Below are positions 1 through 8,050 of a DNA stretch of 44,226 nucleotides, piece by piece (within the stretch, counting starts at the first letter, position 1; each line of letters begins with the position of its first letter). Where the stretch lies: contig CALVUM010000013.1 in the NCBI GenBank assembly GCA_944363605.1, positions 1 to 44,226 of the forward strand, read 5' to 3'. A model generated the notes under the pieces. It was not told the DNA's origin and ran no database searches. It was given only the letters and a program-made list of their open reading frames with translations. The DNA is from an uncultured Bacilli bacterium (GTDB lineage: Bacteria > Bacillota_I > Bacilli_A > RF39 > UBA660). Position numbers and translations under genes: made by a program.

Positions 1-1
1 A

Positions 2-1612
2 GATTTACAAAATCCTAGTGTAATCGATGGAAGTGTGAATGTAGATAATGAGGTGAGTACGAATAATGAAAGAAGAGTCGAGTTTGAGTTAAGTGATGGA
101 AGTGGAAGTGGAATAAGGAGTTATAGCATTGTAAAGAATAAGAGTTGCAGTGGGGATGAGTATGAACAAAATAAACAAAGTGCAAGTGAAGGAATACAAA
201 GTACTTATTTAGGCAATGGAGATTACTATATCTGTGTAGAGGATAAAGTAGGAAATAAGAGTAGTGAAAGGGATTTAGATGAGGAAAGAAATCAGATCCA
301 TGTTTCAGGAGTTGATACAAGCAAACCAGTTATTAGTAGTTTTACCATCAAATCCAGAAAAAGTGGATATAATGCTTTAGAGACCAGTTTAACAATCAGT
401 GCCAAAGATGATGGAGGAACCAGTAATTTAGAAATGTGCATCTCTAATACTGGATATTTAAAAGGATGTAGTTGGGAAAAATATGCAACAAGTAAGAACT
501 GGACTTTAACAGGAAGTTTAGATGGAAAAGAAAGAACGGTATATTTAAGTATCAGAGATAGTGCAGGGAATATTGTTAATCGTTCTGCCAAATATACGAC
601 ATATAAAGAATGTAGTCAAACAAGTAAGGTTTATACAGATAGTAGTTATGGAAGTTGTAGTAAAAGTTGTGGAGGAGGATTGCAATACCGAGCATATGCT
701 ATGAAAGATAAATACACTAGTAAACAATGTAGTACTGGAAAAGATTCAAAAACTTGTAATACCCAAAGTTGTTCTATTCCCGAATATCCAGGAGTTAAAA
801 TAGGAAGTGTGGTATGGTATCAGACAAGAGCTGGAAGTGCAGAACATTCGATTAAGTATAATTCAGGACAATCATTTACCATGACAGCCAAGAAGATCAA
901 GACATTAATCTTTTCAATGGAAGAAGATGGAACTACTCAATTAATTCCAATGCAATCCGAATTTATGTTAGGGATATATAATATAGGAAATGCAGATGCA
1001 AATGATTATATTAAACCTTTAAATAAAGTAGCTAAATTATATCATAATCCAACCTATTCAAAATCTTCTTATGCTTTAGGATATACACCAAATGCCCTTA
1101 ACAATTACATATATGCTAGTTCTAAACATTCATATTATTTTAAAGGGGATATAGAGTTTGCAAGTGATCATATTGCCAAATATAATGCATTATACAATAT
1201 GGGATATACTAAAATAGGTGGGAAATATTGTCATGCTGGATGTGAACGGGTAGATGGAAGTCCTGACTTAACAAAGGAATTTGTAACAAAATATTGCAAT
1301 TATAATGGAGCCCATTTAGCTATATTTTATGATCATAGTGGAGAAAATAGTTGGGAAAGTTATTTTAATAGTTATGTTGGATATGTGAAATCTGGAGAAT
1401 TTGCAAATAAAACAAGGACTCATAGGCCAGAATATGGTGAAAGAGTTACTTATATAGATGATGCATTTTATACATTCATTAATAATGATGGGCATGATTA
1501 TGAATATGCCGTTTATGCCTATGTTGTACCAGTTATCACTTTAAAAAGTAATGTGTATATAAGTGGGGGAAGTGGAACGGTTTCTGATCCATATACCTTG
1601 GGAGTTAGTTAG
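2..1612 (+). CDS. Surface/secreted protein with Ig-like region and thrombospondin-1-like Cys motif (5' end outside window)
   Basis: The reading frame is open from base 2, so the real start lies upstream; the GTG at 35 is only an internal codon. Counting from that GTG, residues 1-90 and 95-185 look like repeated bacterial Ig-like beta-sandwich units with paired Cys and a 'RDSAGN' type ending, as found in extracellular adhesins. Residues about 204-246 read Y-G-S-C-S-x-S-C-G-G-G-x-x-x-R, then C232, C241 and C246, which is the spacing of a thrombospondin type 1 repeat. The C-terminal 270 residues are Tyr/Asn-rich and end in a 'SGTVSDPYTL' motif; no LPXTG or C-terminal membrane anchor is visible. 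Function is unknown; extracellular location is inferred from the Cys-rich Ig-like architecture. A pseudopilin gene follows, but with its own promoter. Confidence 0.75.
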   Translation, partial: DLQNPSVIDGSVNVDNEVSTNNERRVEFELSDGSGSGIRSYSIVKNKSCSGDEYEQNKQSASEGIQSTYLGNGDYYICVEDKVGNKSSERDLDEERNQIHVSGVDTSKPVISSFTIKSRKSGYNALETSLTISAKDDGGTSNLEMCISNTGYLKGCSWEKYATSKNWTLTGSLDGKERTVYLSIRDSAGNIVNRSAKYTTYKECSQTSKVYTDSSYGSCSKSCGGGLQYRAYAMKDKYTSKQCSTGKDSKTCNTQSCSIPEYPGVKIGSVVWYQTRAGSAEHSIKYNSGQSFTMTAKKIKTLIFSMEEDGTTQLIPMQSEFMLGIYNIGNADANDYIKPLNKVAKLYHNPTYSKSSYALGYTPNALNNYIYASSKHSYYFKGDIEFASDHIAKYNALYNMGYTKIGGKYCHAGCERVDGSPDLTKEFVTKYCNYNGAHLAIFYDHSGENSWESYFNSYVGYVKSGEFANKTRTHRPEYGERVTYIDDAFYTFINNDGHDYEYAVYAYVVPVITLKSNVYISGGSGTVSDPYTLGVS

Positions 1613-1724
1613 ATGGGGGATAATTGGATTTTCATTTAATAAAATTTTTGTTCTTTTATGAAATTGTTTACAATAATTTGTCATAGTTTTTCACGTAAAT
1701 AAATTGTTTTAATTGTGAATTTTG

Positions 1725-1764
1725 AGCACAAATAGCAGAACATACAATATGTGTGCTTTTCTTT
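1725..1764 (+). terminator. Possible terminator after the surface-protein gene
   Basis: AGCAC (1725-1729) can pair with GTGCT (1753-1757) and ACATA (1740-1744) with TATGT (1748-1752), followed by a T-rich run. There is an asymmetric internal loop, so the hairpin is imperfect. The rest of the 248-nt gap 1613-1860 shows only the promoter of the next gene. Confidence 0.4.
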
Positions 1765-1811
1765 TTTAAAATACATAAAAATTATAACGTAAAAACTTAA
1801 TTTTTTTGGAC

Positions 1812-1840
1812 TTGACGTTCCTAAGGACGTTGTGTATAAT
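1812..1840 (+). promoter_or_regulatory. Sigma-A type promoter of the pseudopilin gene
   Basis: TTGACG at 1812-1817, a 17-nt spacer and a perfect TATAAT at 1835-1840. It is one of the best -35/-10 pairs in the window. The spacer contains an imperfect inverted repeat (ACG-T-TCC TAA GGA-CGT) that might be an operator. Confidence 0.8.
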
Positions 1841-1866
1841 TATAGAAGAATAGGAGTGTCTTGGAC

Positions 1867-2292
1867 ATGAAAAGAAAAGGATTTACTTTAATTGAATTGT
1901 TAGCTGTTATTGTAATTTTGGCGGTAATTATGTTGGTAGCTGGTCAAAACGTATTCGGTATTATGGGTAAAGCTGAAAAAGGTTCTTTTCGAAATGAATT
2001 TTTGTCTTTTTTAGACTCGGCAGCAACTGCAGCTCAATTTGATATTATGAATGGAAATATTTCTGCATCTAAAAATACGAAATGTTATTCTATGGCTGAT
2101 TTATCAAATTATTTTGAACAAAAGGATGGTTATACAGGAAGTGTTTCTGTTACTTATTCAAATGGTCAATATTCGATTTCTGGATGGATGAGTAGTAGTA
2201 AGTATATAGTTGAAAATCAAGATGATAGTTTGACTACGGATAATATTTCAAGTTCTGAGGGAAAAAACGCTTCTACTACATGTGGAAAATAA
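1867..2292 (+). CDS. Type IV pilin-like protein (pseudopilin), 141 aa
   Basis: The N terminus MKRKG-FTLIELLAVIVIL is a textbook prepilin signal: short basic leader, Gly at -1, Phe at +1, Glu at +5, then a hydrophobic helix of about 20 residues. A prepilin peptidase would cut between G5 and F6. The globular part is Ser/Asn-rich and has only two Cys (C73, C139), which could form the disulfide seen in some Gram-positive pilins. ATG 1867 is chosen because AGGAG (1852-1856) is 10 nt upstream; a TTG at 1861 would be too close. No pilus ATPase, membrane platform or prepilin peptidase gene is in the window, so whether it belongs to a competence pseudopilus, a pilus or a surface decoration cannot be decided. 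It is monocistronic, with its own strong promoter and terminator. Confidence 0.85.
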   Translation: MKRKGFTLIELLAVIVILAVIMLVAGQNVFGIMGKAEKGSFRNEFLSFLDSAATAAQFDIMNGNISASKNTKCYSMADLSNYFEQKDGYTGSVSVTYSNGQYSISGWMSSSKYIVENQDDSLTTDNISSSEGKNASTTCGK

Positions 2293-2300
2293 GTTGTTCT

Positions 2301-2329
2301 AAAAAGTCTAGGCATAGACTTTTTCTTTT
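2301..2329 (+). terminator. Rho-independent terminator of the pseudopilin gene
   Basis: A 10-bp perfect stem AAAAAGTCTA/TAGACTTTTT (2301-2310 with 2315-2324) closes a 4-nt loop and runs into T-rich sequence. Confidence 0.85.
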
Positions 2330-2337
2330 GGTATAAT
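2329..2337 (+). promoter_or_regulatory. Extended -10 promoter of nfo
   Basis: TGG-TATAAT (TATAAT at 2332-2337) has the TGn extension and no recognisable -35, because the previous terminator occupies that position. It predicts a 5' leader of about 15 nt. Confidence 0.6.
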
Positions 2338-2359
2338 TTTTTTGGAAAGTGAGGAAGTT

Positions 2360-3262
2360 ATGATTATTGGAAGTCATGTTTCTTTTGGGAGTGAACAGCT
2401 TCTTGGAAGTGTAAAAGAAGCTCTTAGTTATAAAGCGAATACATTTATGTTTTATACTGGAGCACCACAGAACACTTTGCGTAAGAAAATTGATGAAAAA
2501 TTAACTAAAGAAGCTCAAAAACTAATGAAAGAAAACGGAATAAATCTTCAAAATGTAATTTGCCATGCTCCATATATAATAAATTTGGCAAATAAAAAGG
2601 ATGAAGAAAAATGGGATTTTAGTATTCATTTTTTAGAGCAAGAATTAAAGCGATGTGATGAACTTGGGATTTCTTATTTAGTTTTGCATCCTGGTAGTGC
2701 CGTAGGATATCCAGTTAATGAGGCTTTACAAAATATTGTTGATGCTTTAAATATAGTTTTAGAAAAGAATTATCAATGTATGATTTTATTGGAGACAATG
2801 GCTGGTAAAGGAACTGAATGTGGAAAGACTCTAGAAGAAATGGCATTTTTATTAAAAAACGTGAAAAAACAAGTTGGTGTATGTTTAGATACTTGTCACT
2901 TAAATGATGCAGGTTATGATATGAATAGATTTATGGAGTTTTTAGAAAATTTTGATAGACAAATTGGTTTAGAAAAAATTAAATGCGTTCATATAAACGA
3001 TAGTAAAAATTCTTTAGATTCTCATAAAGATCGTCATGCAAATATTGGTTATGGTACGATTGGATTTCAGGTACTTTTGCAAATTTGTTTGAATGAAAAA
3101 TTAAAAGATGTTCCTAAAATTTTAGAAACACCTTATGTGGGCGATACATGGGAAGCAAAAGAAAAAAAATATCCCCCCTATTTATTTGAAATTGCAATGA
3201 TTCGTGAAGGAAAATTTAATGATCATTTATTAGATTCTATTTTATCTTATTATAATAAATGA
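2360..3262 (+). CDS. nfo: Endonuclease IV (AP endonuclease), 300 aa
   Basis: This is the apurinic/apyrimidinic endonuclease of base-excision repair, a TIM barrel with three zinc ions that nicks 5' of abasic sites. Family signatures are present in order: IGSHVSFG at the N terminus, CHAPYIINLA, VLHPGSAVG, LLETMAGKGTE, CLDTCHLNDAGYD, CVHINDSKN with HKDRHANIGYGTIG, and ILETPYV. These carry the expected His, Glu and Asp zinc ligands, and the length is normal. ATG 2360 follows GAGGA by 4 nt; an upstream TTG at 2342 would place vector-like residues before the conserved start and lies at or before the predicted transcription start. The gene ends 13 nt inside the convergent DUF2624 gene, matching the nfo-yqfT neighbourhood of Bacillus but with reversed orientation. 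Confidence 0.96.
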   Translation: MIIGSHVSFGSEQLLGSVKEALSYKANTFMFYTGAPQNTLRKKIDEKLTKEAQKLMKENGINLQNVICHAPYIINLANKKDEEKWDFSIHFLEQELKRCDELGISYLVLHPGSAVGYPVNEALQNIVDALNIVLEKNYQCMILLETMAGKGTECGKTLEEMAFLLKNVKKQVGVCLDTCHLNDAGYDMNRFMEFLENFDRQIGLEKIKCVHINDSKNSLDSHKDRHANIGYGTIGFQVLLQICLNEKLKDVPKILETPYVGDTWEAKEKKYPPYLFEIAMIREGKFNDHLLDSILSYYNK

Positions 3263-3510
3263 CCATATTTTTGATAATACATAGTAAACAATTTTTGAAT
3301 TTTTTGAAAATTTTCAGGAGAAAATTGTTCTTTATACCGTTCTAAATGTAAGAGATTGGGATTTCTAAAAATCATTTCCCAATTTTTTTTCACAAAAGTG
3401 TATGTGAAGTTTAATTCATTTTCAGATAAAAAAACATTATTTTTGGTTGCAAAATCGTTAACTTGTTCTATGGATAAATTTTCCATATATCTTTTTACCA
3501 AATTATACAT
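3250..3510 (-). CDS. DUF2624-like small protein (YqfT-like), 86 aa
   Basis: A short, probably cytoplasmic helical protein. The pattern NLSIEQVNDFATKNNVFLSE-NEL..TY.FVKKNW..IF and a C-terminal MYYQKYG resemble the DUF2624/YqfT family, which in Bacillus lies beside the endonuclease IV gene; the same association is seen here. The start codon is preceded by AGGTG, within a near-palindromic divergent region shared with the PBP gene. Its 3' end overlaps the end of nfo by 13 nt tail to tail. Function is unknown; the family assignment rests on size, residue pattern and context. Confidence 0.75.
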   Translation of the reverse strand: MYNLVKRYMENLSIEQVNDFATKNNVFLSENELNFTYTFVKKNWEMIFRNPNLLHLERYKEQFSPENFQKIQKLFTMYYQKYGHLL

Positions 3511-3577
3511 AAAAAAATCACCTAATATATAGTATGAATTTATTACTTTTTTAAATACTACTATTAGGTGGTTTTTT
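3511..3577. promoter_or_regulatory. Near-palindromic divergent promoter/leader region
   Basis: The whole 67-nt gap between two divergent genes is an imperfect inverted repeat. Reading outward, both sides carry TACTAT..TATTAGGTG followed by a T run and the ATG. Both genes therefore have mirror-image -10-like and Shine-Dalgarno (AGGTG) elements. It may allow coordinated control or simply reflect duplicated start regions. Confidence 0.55.
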
Positions 3578-5473
3578 ATGAAATTAAAGGCTTTTTTACT
3601 TTTTCTCTTTTTTAGTTTTGGAGGAGTTATTTATACAATTAATCAAACAAATCATGTATATTATAGTACTCTTTTAGAGCAAAAGATGGAAAGAGTTGTG
3701 TATGGCTCTTCAGCGCCAAGAGGGCGGATAGTAGATCGTAATGGAAATGTTTTGGTAGATAATGTTGGAGTGATTAAGATAGCTTATCATAAACCATTAA
3801 ATAGTACGATTCAAAGTGAATTAGAAATTGCTTCTTTACTAGAGCCTTTTGTGAAAGAATATTTTTTAACTTTGACCAATATGAAAAATTATTATTTAGC
3901 AATTCATAATAATGGTAGAGAGTTAATTACAGAAGAAGAATATCGATTATGGGATGAACGAAAACTTAGTAACGATGATATTGCTAACTTAAAATGGGAT
4001 CGAATTACCGAGGACATGTTAGAGTTTGATGAAAAGGAAAGAAGAATCATTTATCTTTTTTCTTTAATGAATGAAGGATATTCTTATGAGGATAAAATAT
4101 TACTTTCAGATGTTTCAGAAGAAGAATTAGCTAAAATTCTATCTTTAGACATTGGCTCATTAACTTCGGTAATTGAAGCTAAAAGAATTTATCCTTATGG
4201 GGAAACATTAAAGAGTATTTTTGGAACAATTGGGAGTATTCCAAAAGAAAAAGTTCAAAATTATTTAACTAATGGGTATTCTTTAGATGATACAGTAGGA
4301 ACAAGTGGTTTGGAAGAACAATATGAAAGTATTTTAAAAGGAGAGAAAGCTAAATATTATGTAAATTCTGATAATACTCTTACTCTTATAGAAGAAGCAA
4401 AGATGGGAAATGATGTAGTTTTAAATATCGATATAGGGATTCAACTTGAATTAGAGAAAGTTTTAAAAGAAGAAATGATTTTAGCAAGTAAAAAAAGTAG
4501 TAGTAAATATTTTAAGGAAGCCTATGCAATGGTGGGAAATCCCAAAAATGGAGGAATTTTAGCTTTGGCTGGTTTAAAAATGGCAAATGACGGGACGTTT
4601 CAGGATATTACCATTACTTCTTTTACTTCTTCTTATGCGATGGGAAGTGTGGTAAAAGGGGCTAGTAACACAGTTGGATATTTAACTGGGGCCATTGAAG
4701 TTGGGCAGAAAGTTTTAGATAGTTGTGTTAAACTCTATAGTGAGCCTTCAAAATGTTCTTATCAAAGACTTGGATATGTAGATGACATTACGGCTTTAAA
4801 AACTTCTTCTAATTATTATCAATTTTTAACAGCTATTAAATCTACAGGTCAAATGTATACGTATAATATGAAATTTCCAGTTACAGAAGAAAATTTTAAA
4901 ACTTATCGTGATGTTTTTGCATCTTATGGATTAGGTTCAAAAACAGAAATTGATTTTCCGAATGAAGATACGGGTATGAAAGGAAGTAAAATTGCGGGCG
5001 ATTTGCTTTTGAATTTTGCAATTGGACAGTACGATACTTATACGCCTATTAGTCTTTTGCAATATATTCATACGATTGCTAGTTATGGAAATCGGTATGC
5101 ATTAAGACTAAAAAAGGAAGAGTATAATATGTTTTTAAATCAGGTAGGGTTAGATAGTAGTTATTATGATCGGATTATTGAGGGAATGTATCAAGTTTTT
5201 CATGGTGGAACAGCTTCTAGTTATGTAAATAAAAATTTGCATGCAGTTGGGAAAACGGGAACTGCAGAGACTTTTTATGATAGTAATTATGATGGGATAG
5301 TAGATACAGAGGTAATAAGTTCTACTTTAGCTTATTATTTTCCTCGAGAGGATCCTACTTATTCGGTCGTTATCATCGCTCCATTTTTAACTGATACAAC
5401 TACTTATCGTTATCCATTTACTCAAACAGTTAGTTTAAAAATTAGTTCCTATTTGCAAAGTATAGGTTCATAG
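3578..5473 (+). CDS. Class B penicillin-binding protein (PBP2/FtsI-like transpeptidase), 631 aa
   Basis: A D,D-transpeptidase that crosslinks peptidoglycan at the outer face of the membrane. One N-terminal membrane segment (about residues 5-22) is followed by the PBP dimerisation domain with the RGRIVDRNGNVL motif (48-59). The transpeptidase domain spans roughly 280-631. Catalytic motifs are S357-V-V-K360 (nucleophile and base), S410-S-N412 and K559-T-G561. The SxxK surroundings read YAMGSVVKG rather than the common PGSTFK. It is a single gene with no rodA/ftsW or mreBCD neighbours, so the elongation versus division role is not decided here. ATG 3578 follows AGGTGG by 6 nt. Confidence 0.92.
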   Translation: MKLKAFLLFLFFSFGGVIYTINQTNHVYYSTLLEQKMERVVYGSSAPRGRIVDRNGNVLVDNVGVIKIAYHKPLNSTIQSELEIASLLEPFVKEYFLTLTNMKNYYLAIHNNGRELITEEEYRLWDERKLSNDDIANLKWDRITEDMLEFDEKERRIIYLFSLMNEGYSYEDKILLSDVSEEELAKILSLDIGSLTSVIEAKRIYPYGETLKSIFGTIGSIPKEKVQNYLTNGYSLDDTVGTSGLEEQYESILKGEKAKYYVNSDNTLTLIEEAKMGNDVVLNIDIGIQLELEKVLKEEMILASKKSSSKYFKEAYAMVGNPKNGGILALAGLKMANDGTFQDITITSFTSSYAMGSVVKGASNTVGYLTGAIEVGQKVLDSCVKLYSEPSKCSYQRLGYVDDITALKTSSNYYQFLTAIKSTGQMYTYNMKFPVTEENFKTYRDVFASYGLGSKTEIDFPNEDTGMKGSKIAGDLLLNFAIGQYDTYTPISLLQYIHTIASYGNRYALRLKKEEYNMFLNQVGLDSSYYDRIIEGMYQVFHGGTASSYVNKNLHAVGKTGTAETFYDSNYDGIVDTEVISSTLAYYFPREDPTYSVVIIAPFLTDTTTYRYPFTQTVSLKISSYLQSIGS

Positions 5474-5628
5474 TGATTTTTTTCTAATATATGATTTTAT
5501 TATTTCTTCTATTTTATAATTTTTTTATTGGCATTTTGAAAATTTAGGCAAAAATAAAAAAATATGATATATTTTATTATATTGAGTTAGATAAGAAAAA
5601 TTTTCGTGTTTTTAGGAGGATAATAGAA

Positions 5629-6456
5629 ATGGAAAAGAGTTTAATATTTGATTTTAAAGACGATTACGGAAGAGAGCCTGTTATTAGAAAAACAAAGAAT
5701 AATACTTTGCTTTGCGTATGTTTATCAGGAGGCACTTGGGAGCCACAAAATGCTAATGTAGTTAAAATACAAAGAAGTTTTGATGATGGTAATACTTGGA
5801 GTGAACCTCTTTCATTTCCTAATGGAATAAATGGAGTAAGTGTTCGGCAAGGTATTATTTTAAGTAATGGGAGCTATTTATTTCCGATTTACTATGGGGA
5901 GGTTGTAAATCATTTTGATTGGAAAGATGTGACAGATTGGCACGACAATTTTCGATTTTGTTGTGGGGTTATACTATCTCATGATAAATTAAAAAGTTAT
6001 GAAAGATACGGGTACATAAAAAGTGAAAAATGTTTATGGGAACCTAATTGTGTTGAAGTAGAAAATGGACATATAATCATGTATATGAGAAATAATAATG
6101 CTCCATATTTAGGGATTAGTCATAGTTATGATTATGGGAAAACATGGACGGATTTTAAACAAACAGATATACCTAATTCTAATACGAAAGTTACTTTAGT
6201 TAAAGCGAATGATCTCATATTGTTAATAAGTAATTTTAATAAAAATATAGGGGTAAAAAATAGAACACATTTGCAAATATGGGTAAGTAAAGATGGAGAA
6301 AATTTTGATAAAAAAATTAAAATAGAAGAAGATAAAGAAAATTTCTTTTATCCACATGCATTTTTTGATGAAAAAAAACAACTTTTATATGTATCATATG
6401 AGAATTCAAAACAATTTTGGTTAAAAAAAATACCATTTGAAACTATTTGCAATTAA
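5629..6456 (+). CDS. Sialidase-fold protein with Asp-box (BNR) repeats, 275 aa, no signal peptide
   Basis: A six-bladed beta-propeller of the sialidase superfamily (BNR_2-like) is suggested by three Asp boxes: S50-F-D-D-G-N-T-W57, S166-Y-D-Y-G-K-T-W173 and a degenerate S220-K-D-G-E-N-F226. The N-terminal R15-E-P-V-I resembles the sialidase [FY]RIP motif, with R15 a candidate for the first carboxylate-binding arginine. There is no signal peptide, membrane segment or carbohydrate-binding domain, so it should be cytoplasmic; that fits an intracellular glycan-fragment hydrolase or a non-catalytic relative better than a secreted sialidase. The start is secure: AGGAGG lies upstream at normal spacing. 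It stands alone; no sialic-acid catabolism genes are in the window. Substrate is unknown. Confidence 0.75.
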   Translation: MEKSLIFDFKDDYGREPVIRKTKNNTLLCVCLSGGTWEPQNANVVKIQRSFDDGNTWSEPLSFPNGINGVSVRQGIILSNGSYLFPIYYGEVVNHFDWKDVTDWHDNFRFCCGVILSHDKLKSYERYGYIKSEKCLWEPNCVEVENGHIIMYMRNNNAPYLGISHSYDYGKTWTDFKQTDIPNSNTKVTLVKANDLILLISNFNKNIGVKNRTHLQIWVSKDGENFDKKIKIEEDKENFFYPHAFFDEKKQLLYVSYENSKQFWLKKIPFETICN

Positions 6457-6511
6457 TTAGGAATACTAAGTTTGAAGAACAAAAAATGCATGTATGTTTC
6501 TTAATTTTTTT

Positions 6512-6520
6512 TGATAAAAT
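6512..6520 (+). promoter_or_regulatory. Extended -10 promoter for the 6569-7968 pair
   Basis: TGA-TAAAAT with TAAAAT at 6515-6520 and no convincing -35. The leader then contains two near copies of ATGGTAYTCT before the AGGTG ribosome-binding site. Confidence 0.5.
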
Positions 6521-6568
6521 AATGGTATTCTTAGGAAAAATATGGTACTCTAATATTAGGTGAAGTTT

Positions 6569-7105
6569 ATGAAAAAGAAAAGTTTTTTATGGAATGTTTA
6601 TGGAAGTGTTGTTATTTTGCTTTTTGGCTGTTTCTTTTTACTTCTTCCGTTATTTCATATTTCAGATATTACTTTGGTTTTTCGTTTGTTTCTAGCTATG
6701 TTTACAATTATTTCTTTAGTTATGTTTGTTGGACAATATAAGAATAAAGAATACTCTTCGTTTTTTGTTTTTTTAATTAGTATTATCTTGCTTATTGGAA
6801 GTTTTCTTTTTCCATTAACATCTCAACCTAAAACTTTAGCTTTATCTTTATTGGTTTGGATTTTATTCGTGTCGCTTGCTAAAATAAAAAGAGCTGATTT
6901 TTTTCACGATCGAAAAAGTAAAATTTGGTGTTTGGAAATTTCTTTATTCTTTTTATTTTTTTTAAACGGAATATGTACTTGTCTTAATTTTGCTTTTACA
7001 GAAATTACGAGTGTTTTAAGTTTTGGTTATTTTATTTTTTTATACGGAGTTTTAGAAATTCAAGAATCTTTACTTCTTTATTTTACGAAGGGAAAATTAA
7101 AATGA
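6569..7105 (+). CDS. Polytopic membrane protein, 178 aa (DUF308/HdeD-like topology)
   Basis: Almost entirely hydrophobic, with about six predicted membrane helices separated by short basic loops. Size and topology resemble the DUF308/HdeD group, but no diagnostic motif can be named, so the function is unknown. ATG 6569 is preferred over the in-frame GTG at 6560 because that GTG is part of the AGGTG ribosome-binding site. Its stop overlaps the ATG of the next gene (ATGA, 7102-7105), so the two are translationally coupled. Confidence 0.7.
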   Translation: MKKKSFLWNVYGSVVILLFGCFFLLLPLFHISDITLVFRLFLAMFTIISLVMFVGQYKNKEYSSFFVFLISIILLIGSFLFPLTSQPKTLALSLLVWILFVSLAKIKRADFFHDRKSKIWCLEISLFFLFFLNGICTCLNFAFTEITSVLSFGYFIFLYGVLEIQESLLLYFTKGKLK

Positions 7106-7968
7106 GAGTTGTTGATGATTTTCATGAATACCAGATTTTAGATATGGCAAATGGTCAGAAGCTTGAAAAATGGAATGATGTTTTTTTAGTTAGACCAGAT
7201 CCTCAAATTATTTGGCCAGATCCTATTTTTAAAGAAAAGTGGAAAAAAATAGATGCAATTTATCATCGAAGCACAAAAGGTGGAGGAGCTTGGGAAATAA
7301 AAAAAGAAATTCCTATTCCTTTTTATGTTCATTACCTTGATTTGACTTTTTGTTTAAAATTGATGGGTTTTAAACATACAGGACTATTTCCTGAACAAGC
7401 TACGAATTGGCGTCTTTTAAAAGATGTTATTGAAAAAGAAGATAGACCTTTAAAAGTTTTAAATTTATTTGCTTATACAGGTGCTGCTTCGGTTGTAGCA
7501 CTTTCCTCAGGAGCTAGTGTAGTTCATGTGGATTCTTCTAAAGGAATGGTTGATTGGGCTAAGGAAAATGTTCTTATAAATCATTTAGAAGAAAAACCGA
7601 TTCGTTTTATTGTAGATGATTGTTTAAAATTTGTAAAAAGAGAAATACGAAGAGGAAATACTTATGATATTATATTAATGGATCCACCTAGTTTTGGAAG
7701 AGGAAGTAAAAAAGAAGTTTGGACAATTGAAGAAAAACTCTATGAACTTGTAGATTTATGTACAGAGTTAATGAGTGATAAATTTGTTTTGTTTTTAATT
7801 AATTCTTATAGTACTGGATTATCTAAAACGGTTTTAGAAAATCTTTTGTATTTGACTGTTAATAAAAAGAAAAAAGGGAGAATTTCTAGTGATGAAATTG
7901 GCATAAAAATGCAAGAATATCCTCTTGTTTTGCCTTGTGGAGTAACCGCTATGTGGCAAGATAAATAG
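7102..7968 (+). CDS. RlmI/RlmK-like SAM-dependent RNA methyltransferase, 288 aa
   Basis: A class I Rossmann methyltransferase, probably modifying 23S rRNA cytosine C5. The SAM-binding motif I is VLNLFAYTGAAS (about residues 120-131), the acidic motif II is VHVDSS, and motif IV is MDPPSFGRG, typical of the Methyltrans_SAM/RlmI-RlmK group. The N-terminal 115 residues contain the WPDP and TGLFPEQ..NW motifs seen in this group. The PUA domain of full-length RlmI is absent, so it is the short form. It overlaps the upstream membrane protein by 4 nt and ends before a terminator. The target nucleotide cannot be assigned from sequence. Confidence 0.85.
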   Translation: MRVVDDFHEYQILDMANGQKLEKWNDVFLVRPDPQIIWPDPIFKEKWKKIDAIYHRSTKGGGAWEIKKEIPIPFYVHYLDLTFCLKLMGFKHTGLFPEQATNWRLLKDVIEKEDRPLKVLNLFAYTGAASVVALSSGASVVHVDSSKGMVDWAKENVLINHLEEKPIRFIVDDCLKFVKREIRRGNTYDIILMDPPSFGRGSKKEVWTIEEKLYELVDLCTELMSDKFVLFLINSYSTGLSKTVLENLLYLTVNKKKKGRISSDEIGIKMQEYPLVLPCGVTAMWQDK

Positions 7969-7983
7969 TCTTATGTTATTGAG

Positions 7984-8009
7984 GCAAGAAGATTTTTCTT
8001 GCTTTTTTT
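7984..8009 (+). terminator. Rho-independent terminator
   Basis: GCAAGAA (7984-7990) pairs with TTCTTGC (7996-8002), 5-nt loop, then seven T. It closes the 6569-7968 operon. Confidence 0.85.
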
Positions 8010-8050
8010 AGGTATTTTTGCTAGGCTATAGCTAAAAAAGGGGGATTCTT

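Noticed and set aside
15-320. Minus-strand 101-codon ORF opposite the first surface-protein gene
   Set aside because: It lies wholly opposite a better coding frame, its His/Tyr/Phe-rich product reflects the complement of Ser/Asn codons, and it has no ribosome-binding site.
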